Source of the DNA: Cheiracanthium punctorium
Taxonomy: Eukaryota; Arthropoda; Arachnida; Araneae; Cheiracanthiidae
Reading direction: 5' to 3'
Assembly: GCA_038373885.1 (NCBI GenBank)
Contig: JAWZYV010013275.1
Span: 1 to 64,000, forward strand
DNA length: 64,000 nt
The position numbers and the translations under genes are program-made. This document shows positions 48,102 through 58,962 of the stretch, piece by piece. The notes beneath the pieces are model-generated. The model had not been told where the DNA came from. It was given only the letters and a program-made list of their open reading frames with translations, and ran no database searches. Positions within the stretch are counted from its first letter, which is position 1. Every line of letters begins with the position of its first letter.

Positions 48102-48565
48102 CAGTATTTCTCAACCTTTTTTGGATGATGGCACACTAAAAGTATCTAGAATTATTTGTGGCATACCTGAACATAAAATTACAAAAGTTGTATGATACAA
48201 AAAACTGATATAATATAAATAACTATAGAAAATAATTCATTTACAAAAAAAAAATCGTAGAGAGGGTTAAGCCTGTTTTTGCATCGGCCTAGCTGCAAGC
48301 AACTGTTTCAAAAATTGGAAGAACTGTTTTCCATGCTATGGAAAACCGTTCTTCCAACTTTTGAATGCTATGAAATAAAAGTTTCACGCTTCATAGTGTA
48401 TAGCAGAGTGAAAGTGAACAAGTCAGCACATGATAAATAAAATATATGATACCGCTGATGCGACATCAGGCAATTTTAATAATTTCTCAGAAAAATCCTC
48501 GCGGTACATTAGGCTATCTCTCACGGCACTCCAGTGTGCCGTGGCACCAAAGTTGAGAAACACTG
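48102..48565. mobile_element. hAT element, CAGTRTTTCTCAAC termini
   Basis: Left end CAGTATTTCTCAACC and right end GTTGAGAAACACTG, flanked by TCCTGCAC and TTCTACAC, a decayed 8-bp TSD (6 of 8). The right end also carries GTGTGCCGTGGCACC, and the left has the related GATGGCACACT. CAGTGTTTCTCAAC is a common hAT terminus. Non-autonomous. Confidence 0.75.
48309..48363. ncRNA. Near-perfect hairpin, possible small-RNA source
   Basis: Two 26-base arms (48309-48334 and 48338-48363) are complementary at 24 positions around a 3-base GCT loop. The left arm begins CAAAAATTGGAAGAAC. A stem of this length within a MITE resembles hairpins that give siRNA or miRNA-like products in other organisms. The loop is shorter than in typical pre-miRNAs. 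Transcription is unknown, so the ncRNA label is tentative. Confidence 0.3.
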
Positions 48566-48569
48566 TTCT

Positions 48570-49385
48570 ACACAAACAAAAGATGCAACCTCTGTTATCA
48601 GTTTCACACGATACCCAGTTCCTTGTGTGTGTCATGGGAAGCTAGACAACTAAGGAAATTTTGCTAAAGCAATCTCCTTTGACAGGAATATTTTTAAGTC
48701 TTCATTGGGGATGCCTTTTAAAAGTGGAGACTTGTTATTATCATTCCAATCTGTATAATTCAATGTTTGCCTGCTTATTACTGGTACACGAAAATTTCTC
48801 ACAGATGAAGTATTTTGAATCCCTTTTTGAGCAGAAATAACCTACAATAAGCTAATATTCGAATAGGATCTCAGTCATCATATAACATAGCTAGAAGCAA
48901 ATTCTCTATAGTGCAAAAAATCCGTTTCGTTGAATAACGCCGTTAAAGGTTTTTCTAAGGTGATCGGCATATACCTTGAATACATAATCAGGTTCCAAGT
49001 GTGTCTGGAACCTTCAAAGTCCAATGGCCTTCCTTTTATGTGGAACCACATTGGACCGTATACCTTCGTAATATATGAAACTGAATGTAATAAGATTTCG
49101 AGAGGCTCTTCAGTTGTCACATAAAGACGAGAGATTCAGTTTGCGTTTGTCAACCACGTGGAACCCCTAGTCCCGTTTAAATAGCAGCTGCATCTAGACT
49201 GCATACTTTTGAAGACACCTTTTTTAACATATCCAACAAATATCGTTGATCTGCACTCAAAATATTCTTATCGACAACAGGCAAAGGATCTTACAAAATT
49301 TAATTACAGAAAGTGAATGGTAAGTTTGAAATAACTTGCCAATTGCACCTGAAAATTATTTGAGGCCACGAGTTATCCATCAAGC
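48570..49385 (-). pseudogene. Pseudogene of an unnamed, TE-associated arthropod family
   Basis: Conceptual translation on the minus strand across stops and frame changes gives, in order: VVDKNILSADQRYLLDM, then WLTNAN-stop-ISRLYVTTEEPLEIL, SYITKVYGPMWFHIKG, LNYTDWNDNNKSPLLKG, GIPNEDLKIFL and FPCHTQGTGYRVKLITE. This order and wording match a protein type I recall as abundant and unannotated in arthropod and cnidarian genomes (W-L-T-T-A-N-R-x-L-R-L-Y ... K-V-Y-A-P-M-W-F ... I-P-x-x-x-P-C-H-T-Q). I have no family name for it. The longest intact piece is 80 codons (48878-49120). The 3' end stops against the hAT element at 48565, suggesting truncation. The reading includes a CGA-to-TGA type stop in the WLTNAN motif. 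Confidence 0.5.
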
Positions 49386-50145
49386 TGAACCCAAAACTGT
49401 AAAGGAAGTTCGTTAAGATGCAGCATAAAAATAAAACATTGAAGTGCACGATTTAAATCGACTTCTAGAAGACTTATTAACTTCTGACCTCGTACCAGTA
49501 TTGACGATTGTCACATCGGATACCTTTGTGATTAAAGAAGTTTAATATCCCATTCTTAATGTTGATTGCAGACCCAGACGGAACAGTTAGATGCCGAGGT
49601 AAATGCAGCTTGGTTCTTGTATTAAAGAAATGTGTTCTTCTCTGACACAGGTGGCATGCGGCCGCGCAGCCATGTGTGTCGAAAAACTTCTTTAAGTTAT
49701 GTTCTGTGATGCTAGATGGGCTATCCGATCTACCGCCATGTTGTTGGTAGTTAAATGGATCGAGGGCAACGTCTGCACTATTTATTCAGTTGGACTTCTA
49801 TATTGATGTAAAAATATTTGCGCCTGAAAAGGTTCAGCGAGACGTCTCATTCTTTTGGCGGGGAAAATATAAAGACGTAAGATCAGAAGCGCGTACAAAA
49901 GCTAGCTAGCTCTTGTTTCGTGCCGAAACTGGTGAGGGAAATAGCCGAATTTTTCTAGCCGAGTTCCTAGAATAGCCGAGTTCCTAAAGGGAATGCTCAA
50001 AAAATATATATATATATATATATATAGAAAAATACTTCTGGCCTTCCGGCAAATTATGCTACCCAAGCCATTACAAACATACTATACATATATTGTTTTT
50101 AAAAATTAATTTTTGGGCTGAGGGGGGGCACATAAGGAGGATGTT

Positions 50146-50179
<34 letters not shown>
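49386..50179. other. Unassigned region with repeat scraps
   Basis: Includes a diverged piece of repeat R (about 49725-49795), AGCCGAGTTCCTA duplicated at about 49960-50000, and TA runs at 50006-50026 and 50151-50178 next to the Helitron. Confidence 0.45.
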
Positions 50180-50783
50180 CTAGCTGCTACCCGCGACTTC
50201 GTCCGCGTTGGCTTTAGAATTAGGTCCCGACAGAAATGTAGCATGTGTGAATAACAAATATTGTTGCGACAAAAGGAACTGCATTTAAATATTTTTTGCT
50301 TTTTACTTGTTTCAAATGAAGTACAATGCATGTTAGTATACTTCATTTAAAATAAGAGAATATGCACAGAGTTACTAAATTTAGATTTTTTTCAGGCATT
50401 TGGCGAATAGAGACAGTTATCACAGTATTTGAGAACTGTTTTGTAAAAGAAATATTTATGCTATATGCATGAATTTTAGTCTATGTTAATCAGGAATAGA
50501 GCAGCTTTCTATTAGTGAAAAAGTTTGAGAATCGGTTTTGTAGTTACAGAGAGCGTAATGTATTGGAGTTATTTTGAGTGTTCCTGTAAACGAACTATTT
50601 ATGCTACAGGCATGAATTTTAGCCTATAATACTCAAGAATAGTGTGGCTTACTATCAGTAAAAAAAGTTTAGGAATCGGTTCAGTACTTACAGAGATGCA
50701 CATAGAGCGTAATGTAATTCTTATTAGCATCCCTGTAAAAGAACTATCTGTGATATATGCATTAAAGGTAGCCTATAACACTT

Positions 50784-50985
50784 AGGATGCCACCAGTGTC
50801 TAAGAAGTTCTGCTCTCAAAACTGCAAGAGGGGAGGTGCCAGATTCAAACCCTGGTCGCGCCTGTCGACCTAGGCGCTCCCAGTTTTCCGTGGTTTTCTA
50901 AAAAACCTCGCATAAATACGGGCTAGGATCCCTTAGAAAGTCCCCCACAGAGGAATTTCCTATATATAGGCCTAAGACCCTAGTG
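50784..50985 (+). mobile_element. tRNA-derived SINE inside Helitron A2
   Basis: Same SINE as 8532-8740: CCAGTGTCTAAGAAGTTC A-box region and GATTCAAACCC (50842-50852) in place of the B box, where the first position pair is mutated. Same position in the Helitron as in copy A1. Confidence 0.65.
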
Positions 50986-51338
50986 CAGTCAATCGGTCTT
51001 AATCCAAAAACAAACAATGATACTCAGGAATAATGTAACTTTTAATCAGTGAAAAAAGTTTTAGAATCGGTTTAGTAGCTACAAAATGTCCATAGAGCGC
51101 AATGCATTAGAATTATTTTGAGTGTCTTTGTAAAAGAATTATTTATGCTATATGCTTGAAAGGCTGCCTGTATGCTAATCCAGGGCATAAGCTATTTTCA
51201 TTACAAATTTTTTCAAATCCGTTCAACCATTTTTGTGTGATTCAGTCAAAAACATCCAAACACACATACGTACACATTTATATTATTGGTAGGATTTGGA
51301 AATTTATGAACTTTAAGAAACATATCTGGATTTTTCTT

Positions 51339-51510
51339 GGTACTTACGTATTATCCCAGCGGTCATTCCCGCCAAACTGTTTTATCGTCAAATGGGTTGC
51401 CAAACTGTTGCCAATCGTATTCAAAACCATTAATAATTTCATGTGTCCGGCATTTATTTCGGCAAAAAATCGCTTGTCTTGGCGGACCGCCGGGATAATA
51501 CGTAAGTACC
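51339..51510. mobile_element. 172-bp MITE inside Helitron A2
   Basis: Ends GGTACTTACGTATTATCCC and GGGATAATACGTAAGTACC are exact inverted repeats of each other over 19 bp. Same element as 8071-8242. Confidence 0.8.
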
Positions 51511-52128
51511 CCTTTCTTTACTTATGCTTTTTAATTTGGCGTAAAATCAACACAATTTCCATGTTTTTCAAATGCATGTGATTTTGCAAATAGAATTTCT
51601 GCTTTATTTCAAAAGCATAAATCATTTTGTGCGGGCGATAAAACGGCTTTTAATTAATAGTTTGAAAAGTAGTTAAAATTTCAAAATTTTGAGCCTCAGG
51701 TGCACTTTACCGAAGTTATGGGCTCAATCATGCTCAAATTTTCAAAGCTCTGCTTTCTGTAGATTTGTCTGGAGAACATTCATTTTTATTATTACAGATA
51801 GATAGATCTGGCATAAAACTGGCTTAACTTCCGTGGTATTTAATGTTTTTCAGATGCACGCGCGAGTAATAGCATTCCTGTTAGCTCAAAACATGAATCA
51901 TTTGATACGGGCGAAACTGGCCAACCATGGCAATGTAAAAACGGTTTTTAATTAATAATTAAAGAAGTAATTAAAAATCTAAAATTCTAATTAGCCTATA
52001 ACCAACTCCAGGGTCCCCTCTATATCTAAACCAAAATGCATCCTAATCGATTCAGCGGTTTAGGCGTGAAAGCGTCATAAACAAACAAACAAACAAACTC
52101 ACTTTCGCATTTATAATATTAGTTAGGA

Positions 52129-53659
52129 TTTCTGACCATTTGGCAACTTTTCCCGTGCAGGCCGTCATTATTTTTTTCGATCCACTCTAATGTATATGCA
52201 TATATCTTTTTTTTTTTAGAATAATAATTTTTATTGGTGAAAAATAATAAAACACACACACACAACTAGCTGTTAAATAATATTTTATGGTGTATCGAAA
52301 GAATTTTTTTTTCTTTTCAAGGCAGAGTTAAATGTACATATGTTTTATGTAAATATGTTTGCAGTACAATGACGGCAATCATCCCAGTCTGCTATTAATT
52401 TCTTGTGCTTACTAAAATTAACTAAAAATAAATAATTATTCATAGGAATTATTCTAGGAATCATTCATAAAAAATCTTACTATTTGTTTTTTCTTTTAAA
52501 AAAACATGTTGCGAATACGCAAATTAAACGGAACGATGATGATTTAATTTTTTTTTCCTGATTCACGCTGCGTTATTTTCACATTTACGCTTTTATAATT
52601 TTCAAGGTAATTACTTTCCTGCCTTTTCTGAATACTTGCTCTTCACGTCACTCTTCAAAGTAAGTATAATGAGGAGGTAGTTAATGAACCTTGTTGATTA
52701 TGTATTTAGCTATTTCGCAAAGGATGTGTGTAAAATAATGTAAAAAGAAACTAAAAACGAACAGTCGCTTTTCTGCTTAGATCCTGCCTTTATTTAAAGA
52801 ATAATTGAACAATTTTTTGGTATAGAGTTTAGATTCTTTCGGTTATATTTCTTGCAAGCAATAAAAGTAAAAGAGTAAAACTAAATTTCCTTTGTAAGTA
52901 TATTTGCGAACAGTGAATGCCGTTACTCCTTAAAGTAAAAAAACTGAATATCGGGAGTTAATAATTACATTAAAAATGATCGTCTATACATTTTTTAAAT
53001 CCATAGAGCATTTTGGAAAAAAATGAAGTTATTTTCACTCCAAGGAAAGTTGAAGTAGTGGTGTATACAAGAGAGGGGGGATTAATAAGGTTTAACACCC
53101 CTTTAATCCAGGTGTAAATGTTTACTTTGCAGGTATTTTAATTTTCTACTATTTTGTCATGGATTTTTTTTTTCACATGCATAATATATTTCATAAAATT
53201 TATAAACTTTTTTTCTTTGCTTTTTCTTTCTTAAATTATTGATTTATTGTTAAAAATCTAGTTCATATTTACTTTTATCTTATATCTATAATTGTTGCAA
53301 TATTTTTCTTTTCCAGTGATATTTTTCTCTTTACTATGTAGTTGATATTTGCAAAATGTAGTAGGGGAAGGTGGCCTAAAATGATTCCAGCGGATTAAAA
53401 GATTCACATACGTTTTCATCCATACAGGGAGTGCTATCTACTGGGTAACACATAAACTACTTGTGCTAAGTGAAGAAGAAGCAATAGCGGTATTAAAGTG
53501 ATCACAGTATTGCGTCTAAATAGAATTCTTTGAAAAACTGGATCTTATAACATTTGCCACGAGTTGACCACCAACTTTCCTATTTATTTAGATAAACAGT
53601 CTTTCATGTACAGAAATATGGTTTGGTTTACTGAAGAGTAAATTTTTTGATTATTATTT
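52129..53659. other. Unassigned AT-rich region
   Basis: Near its end, GTAGGGGAAGGTGGCCTAAA (about 53361-53380) looks like the edge of a DNA transposon, but no partner end was found. No genes. Confidence 0.35.
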
Positions 53660-53795
53660 AGGTTTATTAGTGAAATGAACTTCTTATTTGTCATAATTAA
53701 TTCGGCCGTCTCATTTATTTAGATTAAATGAGTATTTTTTCATCAGTCGCCGACAGATATATATATTTAATTCCATTTTTTGGATGTTGGCGACA
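53660..53795 (+). repeat. BEL/Pao 5' LTR, 5'-truncated
   Basis: Matches the last part of the 3' LTR: AACTTCTTATTTGTCATAAT, TTCGGCCGTCTCATTTATTT and CCATTTTTTGGATGTTG all recur. The first 250 bp or so of the LTR, including its TGTTGCACC start, are absent. Confidence 0.8.
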
Positions 53796-53960
53796 TTTTT
53801 TCTGGCGCCCCCGGGTAGGCGAGAATTGAACAGGCGAGGTGCCTGAATTGAAACGGCATTAAGAAGCCAAGAAAGGTATGATTATTTAGAATATAATAGA
53901 TTTAGATGGAATATTCATTATTACTGATTTACTGGAGATTTATATTTAGTACTAGTAGAA

Positions 53961-54855
53961 ATGGATATTTTGAAAAGAAATAAAATGGCTCAAAGAGCTT
54001 CATTTACTAAGGCATATAATAAATTAGAAAGTACATTAGATGATGAAAGCGTCGATCATGATGAAATAGAAATGTGCTTAGGCTTATTGAAACAGAAGGC
54101 AGAAACTTTAGAAATAACTCATAACACTTATTTAGATAGTTTAAAAGATGAAAATGAATTTGAAACAGAATTTACTACGGTCGAAGAGTATCGGGAAAAA
54201 GATTTAAGAATTCAGATAAAAGTAAAACGTGTGTTGGATAACGTTAAAGAGATTCCGATTGAAAATAAGACTTCCGATAATAATTCTCAGATAAAAAATA
54301 ATAGAACTCCGAAAACTTTGTGTACGTGGCTCCCCGAAGTGGAACTTTATAAATTCGGTGGAGAGTTAAAGGACTGGTTAGCATTTTGGAACTAGTTTAA
54401 AAATATACTATAAATTGTAAATTTAACGAATGCAAATAAATATCATTATTTAATTCAGTCAACTAAAATTAGATCCGAAGCTAGAGAAATAGTGAAATAG
54501 TTCCCAGTGACGGAGGAAAACTATTCTTTAGCAATAGAAAGCTTAAGGAAAGATATGGAGAAAAGATCTATTAATAGATTTTTATGTTAGGAAGCTGTTA
54601 AAGCTTGTTCTGAACAACGCGAATAGGAATAAAAGTGATTCTTTGATTTGCTTATATAATAGGCTCTCTACTCAATTGAGAGTACTAAGCTCCTTAGGAG
54701 TTACATCTGAAATGTGTGGGGTAGTATTCTATCCTCTCGTTGAAAGTTCACTACCAGTGAATGTTTTACGTTCATTCGAACGACAAAGAAAAATTATAGA
54801 AGGTGAACAAAAATTGTCGAGTCTTGATGCTATAGTTTATTTTTTTGAAGAATGA
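53961..54855 (+). pseudogene. BEL/Pao gag remnant
   Basis: The first 144 codons are open (MDILKRNKMAQRASF start), acidic and predicted coiled, ending in the BEL Gag motif LPEVELYKFGGELKDWLAFW followed by a stop at about 54393. Downstream, pieces in other frames correspond to the conserved Gag core. At 54643-54855 an open piece reads LYNRLSTQLRVLSSLGVTSE and VVFYPLVESSLP, as in the DUF1759-type region of these polyproteins. At least one stop and two frame changes separate the pieces. Gag forms the particle in related elements; this copy cannot make a full protein. Confidence 0.7.
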
Positions 54856-54924
54856 GGTACAATCCGAGGAAAAATAAAATTAAGTAGAACAGACATATTT
54901 CATCCCCCATCAGAGAAAAAGACA

Positions 54925-55536
54925 GTGACGTCGCCCAAAGATGCCAAGAATTCGAATGATGATACATTGTGCATGTTTTGTTTAAAAAATCCTGCGACTC
55001 GATTTTGTAAGAAAGCCTATTTTATTCCTGTGAATGAAAAACTGCCTGTAGTTAAAAGAAAAGGTTTGTGCCACATCTGTTTAACTAAAGGACATTTTGC
55101 TAAATTCTGTCCATCCAGTATAAAGTGTCATATCTGTTCTGAAAGACATTTGAAATTTATGTGCCCTAGTTTAGAATCTAATCAAACGGGGGAAGTACCA
55201 AAAGAAAATAAAGAAAACAGCACAGACACTTTGTGCTCACGTGCACATGCAACGAATGAAGTGTTTTTACAAACTCTTGTAGTTATTATTAAAGGGGAAA
55301 AGGCACAGTGTAAGGCTAGGATTATTTTAGATACGGGTTCTCAAAAGTCTTATATTAAAAAATCTACCGCCGAAGAGTTAGGTTTTGATATTCAGAGAGA
55401 AGAAGGGTTTTCACACTCATTATTTGGGGGTGAGAAAACTAAGACACAACGGTATAATTGCTATAAAATTTATCTAGATAGCCTTGACGGTGAATATAGT
55501 TGTAGTTTAGATGCATTAGGTCAGTACATAATCTGA
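54925..55536 (+). pseudogene. BEL/Pao zinc knuckles and aspartic protease (A17 type)
   Basis: An open frame of 203 codons. Residues about 17-82 hold clustered Cys/His motifs (CMFCLKNPATRFC, CHICLTKGHFAKFC, CHICSERHLKFMC), the nucleocapsid-like knuckles. At about residue 135 it reads ARIILDTGSQKSYI, with the Asp-Thr-Gly of a retropepsin-like Pao protease. The frame ends early at 55536, within the protease/linker. It continues out of frame at about 55550-55830 (SDIVGKLFTGKKERLSSGLV), the conserved segment before RT in BEL pol. Confidence 0.75.
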
Positions 55537-55834
55537 AATGACATAGCTAGCGTTCAGTTTGGACCTTGGATGCGTGAATGAAAACAAAAAGGAATATTCA
55601 AAACAGATTTTCGAAATGATTTGAAGCCCATTGAAGTTCCTTTAGGATCTGACATTGTTGGGAAACTGTTTACGGGTAAAAAAGAACGACTGTCTTCTGG
55701 TTTGGTTGCCATGAAGACAAAATTAGGTTGGACCCGGATGGGAAAAGTCCCTGTTTCACTATCAAAATGTGAATATGACTGTCGTTAGTATGCTATCTCA
55801 GGAATTACCTGTTTCATTTTTGTAGGATTTATCA

Positions 55835-56118
55835 TTGCTCGGTATTAGAGATCCTGTTGAGCAAAATACTGTAGAAGATTTGCAGAAGTCATTTCCAAGA
55901 CACTGTTCGGCAAACTTCAGATGGAAGTACGAAGTAAGCTTGCCGTGGAAAGATGATCACGCCCTTCTACCGGATAACTATGACTTGTCTCTAAAGAGAT
56001 TAGCATCTACTTACAAGAAATTAGGAAAAACAGGATATAGAGAAAAGTATCAGCAAGTTTTTGAAGAATGGATGGAAGAAGAAGAGATTGAAGAAGTCCC
56101 TTTTGAAGAATCGTCATT
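55835..56118 (+). pseudogene. BEL/Pao pol segment before the reverse transcriptase
   Basis: RYEVSLPWK-type motif present as KYEVSLPWKDDHALLPDNYD, then LKRLASTYKKLGKTGYREKY and WMEEEEIEEVP, the conserved lead-in to the RT domain. The open frame is cut by the SINE at 56119; the 14-bp duplication at 56105-56118 is the target site. Confidence 0.8.
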
Positions 56119-56419
56119 TATTTATTTATTTGCCAGGAGATGACAGCTCGCGTCACTGACAAATGTGTCGCTTAGAGCTACATATACGTCCTTCCCGGAA
56201 TTTCCCGCCACAATTTGGAACCTCATCAGAAGGTGGCGGACTTCTGAATATTGGCACCCCTCGGAAACTGCTAGCGACTGCCGAGAGGACTTTCGGAACC
56301 ACGGAATTAACGTGCACGTACACCGCATGTATACGGTAGTCTTTAGTGGTACGCCGGTATCGAACCCGCAACCTTCCGGTTACGAGTCCAACGCCTTAAC
56401 CACTGGGCTACCACGGCCC
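56119..56419 (-). mobile_element. tRNA-derived SINE in the BEL RT, with 14-bp TSD
   Basis: On the minus strand: GTGGTAGCCCAGTGGTTAAG as A-box region and GGTTCGATACC as B box (complement of 56356-56366), then a body and an (AAAT)n tail (complement of 56119-56131). Flanking duplications are GAAGAATCGTCATT and GAAGAACTGTCATT (12 of 14). The tRNA part is well preserved and may still contain a usable pol III promoter. Confidence 0.9.
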
Positions 56420-56899
56420 GAAGAACTGTCATTGGATGAATCGCATTACCTTCCTCATTGTCCAGTTATTAAAGAAAAATCAGTGACCTCTTCTTTGAAA
56501 ATCATTTCCGTCTTTGACGCCTCAGCCAAGATTCCCAACTATCCATCATTAAATGATTGTTTAGAGACTAGAATCAATTTTATTGAGAGTATTCCTGCCA
56601 TTTTAGCCAAATCTCGACTGTATGAAATCGGTGTGATTTCTGATATAAGAAGAGCATTTCTGCAAATTTCACTTAATGAAAAGGATAGAAATTTCTTGCG
56701 ATTTCTTTTACATGATGAACACGATCATGTCAAGACATATGGACACAGACGAGTCGTTTTTGGTCTGACCAGCAGCCCGTTTTTGTTAATGGCTGTCATT
56801 TACCACCATCTGTCAAAGAAGACTTTTAAATTACAGTACTCTGAAGAGCTGTTGGAAAACTTAAGAAACAGTTTTATGTAGAAAATTGTGTCGTGAGCC
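56420..56899 (+). pseudogene. BEL/Pao reverse transcriptase remnant
   Basis: Contains the RT blocks IISVFDASAK, YEIGVISDIRRAFLQISL and VVFGLTSSPFLL, in the order of BEL/Pao RT. A 1-nt loss near 56875 shifts the frame just before the catalytic Y-V-D-N block. In the shifted frame the Asp position reads Glu, so the active site is damaged as well as out of frame. Sequence similarity stops at about 56899 where the hAT fragment begins; the thumb, RNase H and integrase start are missing. Confidence 0.8.
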
Positions 56900-57376
56900 T
56901 ACAGATCCGATTCGATTTCTTGCTCCAACTTTAATTCGACCCAAAATTTTACTTCAAGAAACGAAATTTTAGCCAAAGATAAATAAAATTCAATAAATTC
57001 AAAGAAGTAATTCTTTGATAGAATACAATAAATTTTGCCGTTTGTGCAAATTAAAGACAAATATAGTTGCAAATTTTTAATGGACTTTCTAATTCTTTAT
57101 ATCTATGTTTATGAAATAATGTCGGATCTCATGAGTAACTAAGCAATAGAAGCCGCCGTTCTGAAATACCCAAAGAGCTTCATGCGCCTTCTAGGCACCC
57201 TGACGCTATTTATTTTATAAGTACTTTTATTTTCCATAAGAATCACTATTTAAAAATTTGTTTCAAGGAGAATGTTCAATAAAATAGAAAATTTTCACGA
57301 GCCCGAGCCCGAATGCAATTGTGAATTACAGAGCCCGAGCCCGGTTCGGGCTCGGGCTGAGCCCGTCTCATCTCTA
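56900..57376. mobile_element. hAT MITE with GAGCCCG repeats, copy 2, partial
   Basis: Collinear with 17733-18485 from its middle to its right end CTCATCTCTA (57367-57376), and lacking the pogo MITE. The left end is badly decayed: there is no GAGCCCG cluster and TAGAGATGAG appears only as TACAGATCCG. The 8 bp beyond each end (CGTGAGCC and GTTTATAG) do not match, so it is not a simple insertion with TSD. Confidence 0.7.
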
Positions 57377-58185
57377 GTTTATAGGGCTGTCCACCAAGAG
57401 TTGATACCTTCTCTCAGTACAAATGCATTTATTCAAGCATTACGAAGATTTATTGCACGGAGAGGTAGAATGTCCGTTCTATATTCAGATAATGGGACTA
57501 ATTTCACTGGCTTGAATTCTGCATTAAAACTGTTTAATTGGTCAAAACTACAAAGAGAATTTGAAATTAACCAAATAAGATGGAAGTTTAACCCACCTGC
57601 TGCCCCATAGTGGGGAGGATTCTGGGAATCCTCAACTCGACGGCTATTGGAATCCTTAAAGACCTTCTCAGAAAAAACTTAGAACGTTAAACCCTGGCTT
57701 ATGAAGAACTCTTGACTCTCGTCTGCGAGTGTGAATCCGTTATGAATAACATACCTTTAACATACTTATCAGAAGAAACCAGATTTTAAAGCTTTAACAC
57801 CTTCATCATTCCTACAAGATCTCCCTTCAAATGATATGCCCGATCTGGACAAAATTGACAAGACCAATATCAATAAAAGATACAGATATGTTCAGACACT
57901 GAGAGAAACGTTAAAAGAAAGATTTCGAGCTGAATACTTAGGGATCTTGAGGTCCTCCATTCCTAAGAAACTCGACCAAATTAAAGTTACAGATTTTTGT
58001 CCTATTTCGTCGGGAAGATAAAAAACGACTTTACTGGCCCTTGGGTCGAGCGATCGAACTTTTTTCCTGGAAGAGATGGACGTGTCAGACTAGTGAAGTT
58101 GAAAACGTCCAAAGGAACTCTACTCAGACCTATCCAAAGATTATATCCTTTAGATATCACTGAACCACGATTGCTTCGACCATGA
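57377..58185 (+). pseudogene. BEL/Pao integrase core and C-terminal remnant
   Basis: Begins mid-core with the VYRAVHQELIPSLSTNAFIQ region, then SVLYSDNGTNFTGL (catalytic Asp) and, after a TGG-to-TAG stop at 57608, WGGFWES with the Glu position. 57836-58021 and 57997-58185 carry the C-terminal part in two overlapping frames, ending FFPGRDGRVRLVKLKTSKG and LLRPIQRLYPLD, the conserved tail before the 3' LTR. Breaks: one internal stop at 57608, further stops at about 57680-57790, and a frame change at about 58010. Confidence 0.8.
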
Positions 58186-58349
58186 CTTGATATAGACTCT
58201 TTTACATATTGAATACTTTTAGGACTCTAATTTAAAAAAAATATATCTCATTATTGTTCTATATTAATTTTTGTTTTAGTTTGAATATTTGAATTGTGTG
58301 TTTATGAAATGTGCAGTATTTTTCAGTTCAAAAACTCAAGTGGGGAGAA

Positions 58350-58766
58350 TGTTGCACCGGGTTACCATTCTAGCGAGTAACCGTCTCCATGGTTCCAGAT
58401 TGCCAGATTGGAGTCAGATGGATTATATTCTCTTTGGGAGTGAGTGGCAATTGAGAAAAGAAAAAAATAACGTAAGAAAAAATATAACAGCTTGGAGTTA
58501 TTATTATGTTTTATATATAGATTTGATTTATGTGTTTTGAATTTAGAAATGCGGTTTTACTTGTAAATATTGTAAACTAACGTTTCAAAATTCTGTAAAT
58601 AAATGTTTTTAGTGAAAAGAACTTCTTATTTGTCATAATCAATTCGGCCGTCTCATTTATTTAGATTTCTCATATTATATAGATTTTTCATAATTGTTAT
58701 AGTAGTTTTTTCATAAGTCGACGACAGATATATATTTTTAATTCCATTTTTTGGATGTTGACGACA
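58350..58766 (+). repeat. BEL/Pao 3' LTR
   Basis: Starts TGTTGCACCGGGTTACC directly after the purine tract and ends GACGACA (417 bp). AATAAATGTTTTTAGTG at about 58598 contains a polyadenylation-signal-like AATAAA. Base pairs after the end read AGGTT, a candidate 5-bp target duplication, but the 5' flank is lost. Confidence 0.8.
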
Positions 58767-58962
58767 AGGTTAGATCCAGTGTCACAGATGCCTGGGTGGG
58801 TGAATGATGCATGTGATGGGATACCTAAGAATGTGGGTTGAAATTATTACTGAAATACATATTTATAATACAAAATATGGTGCAAAACGTGCTAGCAAAA
58901 TGCTAAGTTTCATTTAAACATGCATGTTCCTTATACACGTTTTCCACTTAAGGGAACCACTA

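Larger units (their letters stand above)
50180..52128 (-). mobile_element. Non-autonomous Helitron, copy A2
   Basis: On the minus strand it begins TCCTAACTAATATTATAAAT at 52128 and ends CTAG at 50180-50183, with the GC hairpin CCCGCGACTTCGTCCGCG just inside. It is collinear with 7438-9362 in inverse orientation, including the MITE, the SINE and the roughly 154-bp tandem units. The 3' end abuts a long AT microsatellite. Confidence 0.8.
53660..58766 (+). mobile_element. BEL/Pao LTR retrotransposon, decayed
   Basis: 3' LTR at 58350-58766 (TGTTGCACC...GACGACA), preceded by a purine tract TGGGGAGAA. The 5' LTR is truncated to about 53660-53795 and ends GGCGACA. A primer-site-like TGGCGCC starts at 53803. 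The internal order gag, zinc knuckles, aspartic protease, reverse transcriptase, integrase is that of BEL/Pao. The two LTRs differ by an internal indel of about 35 bp and several substitutions, so the insertion is not recent. Frameshifts and stops run throughout, a SINE interrupts the RT and a hAT fragment replaces the RT-end/RNase H/integrase-start region. It cannot mobilise itself. Confidence 0.85.

Noticed and set aside
56165..56430. Start of the 238-codon frame as extra RT sequence
   Set aside because: The first 85 or so codons are SINE sequence read antisense. Only the part after 56420 is RT.
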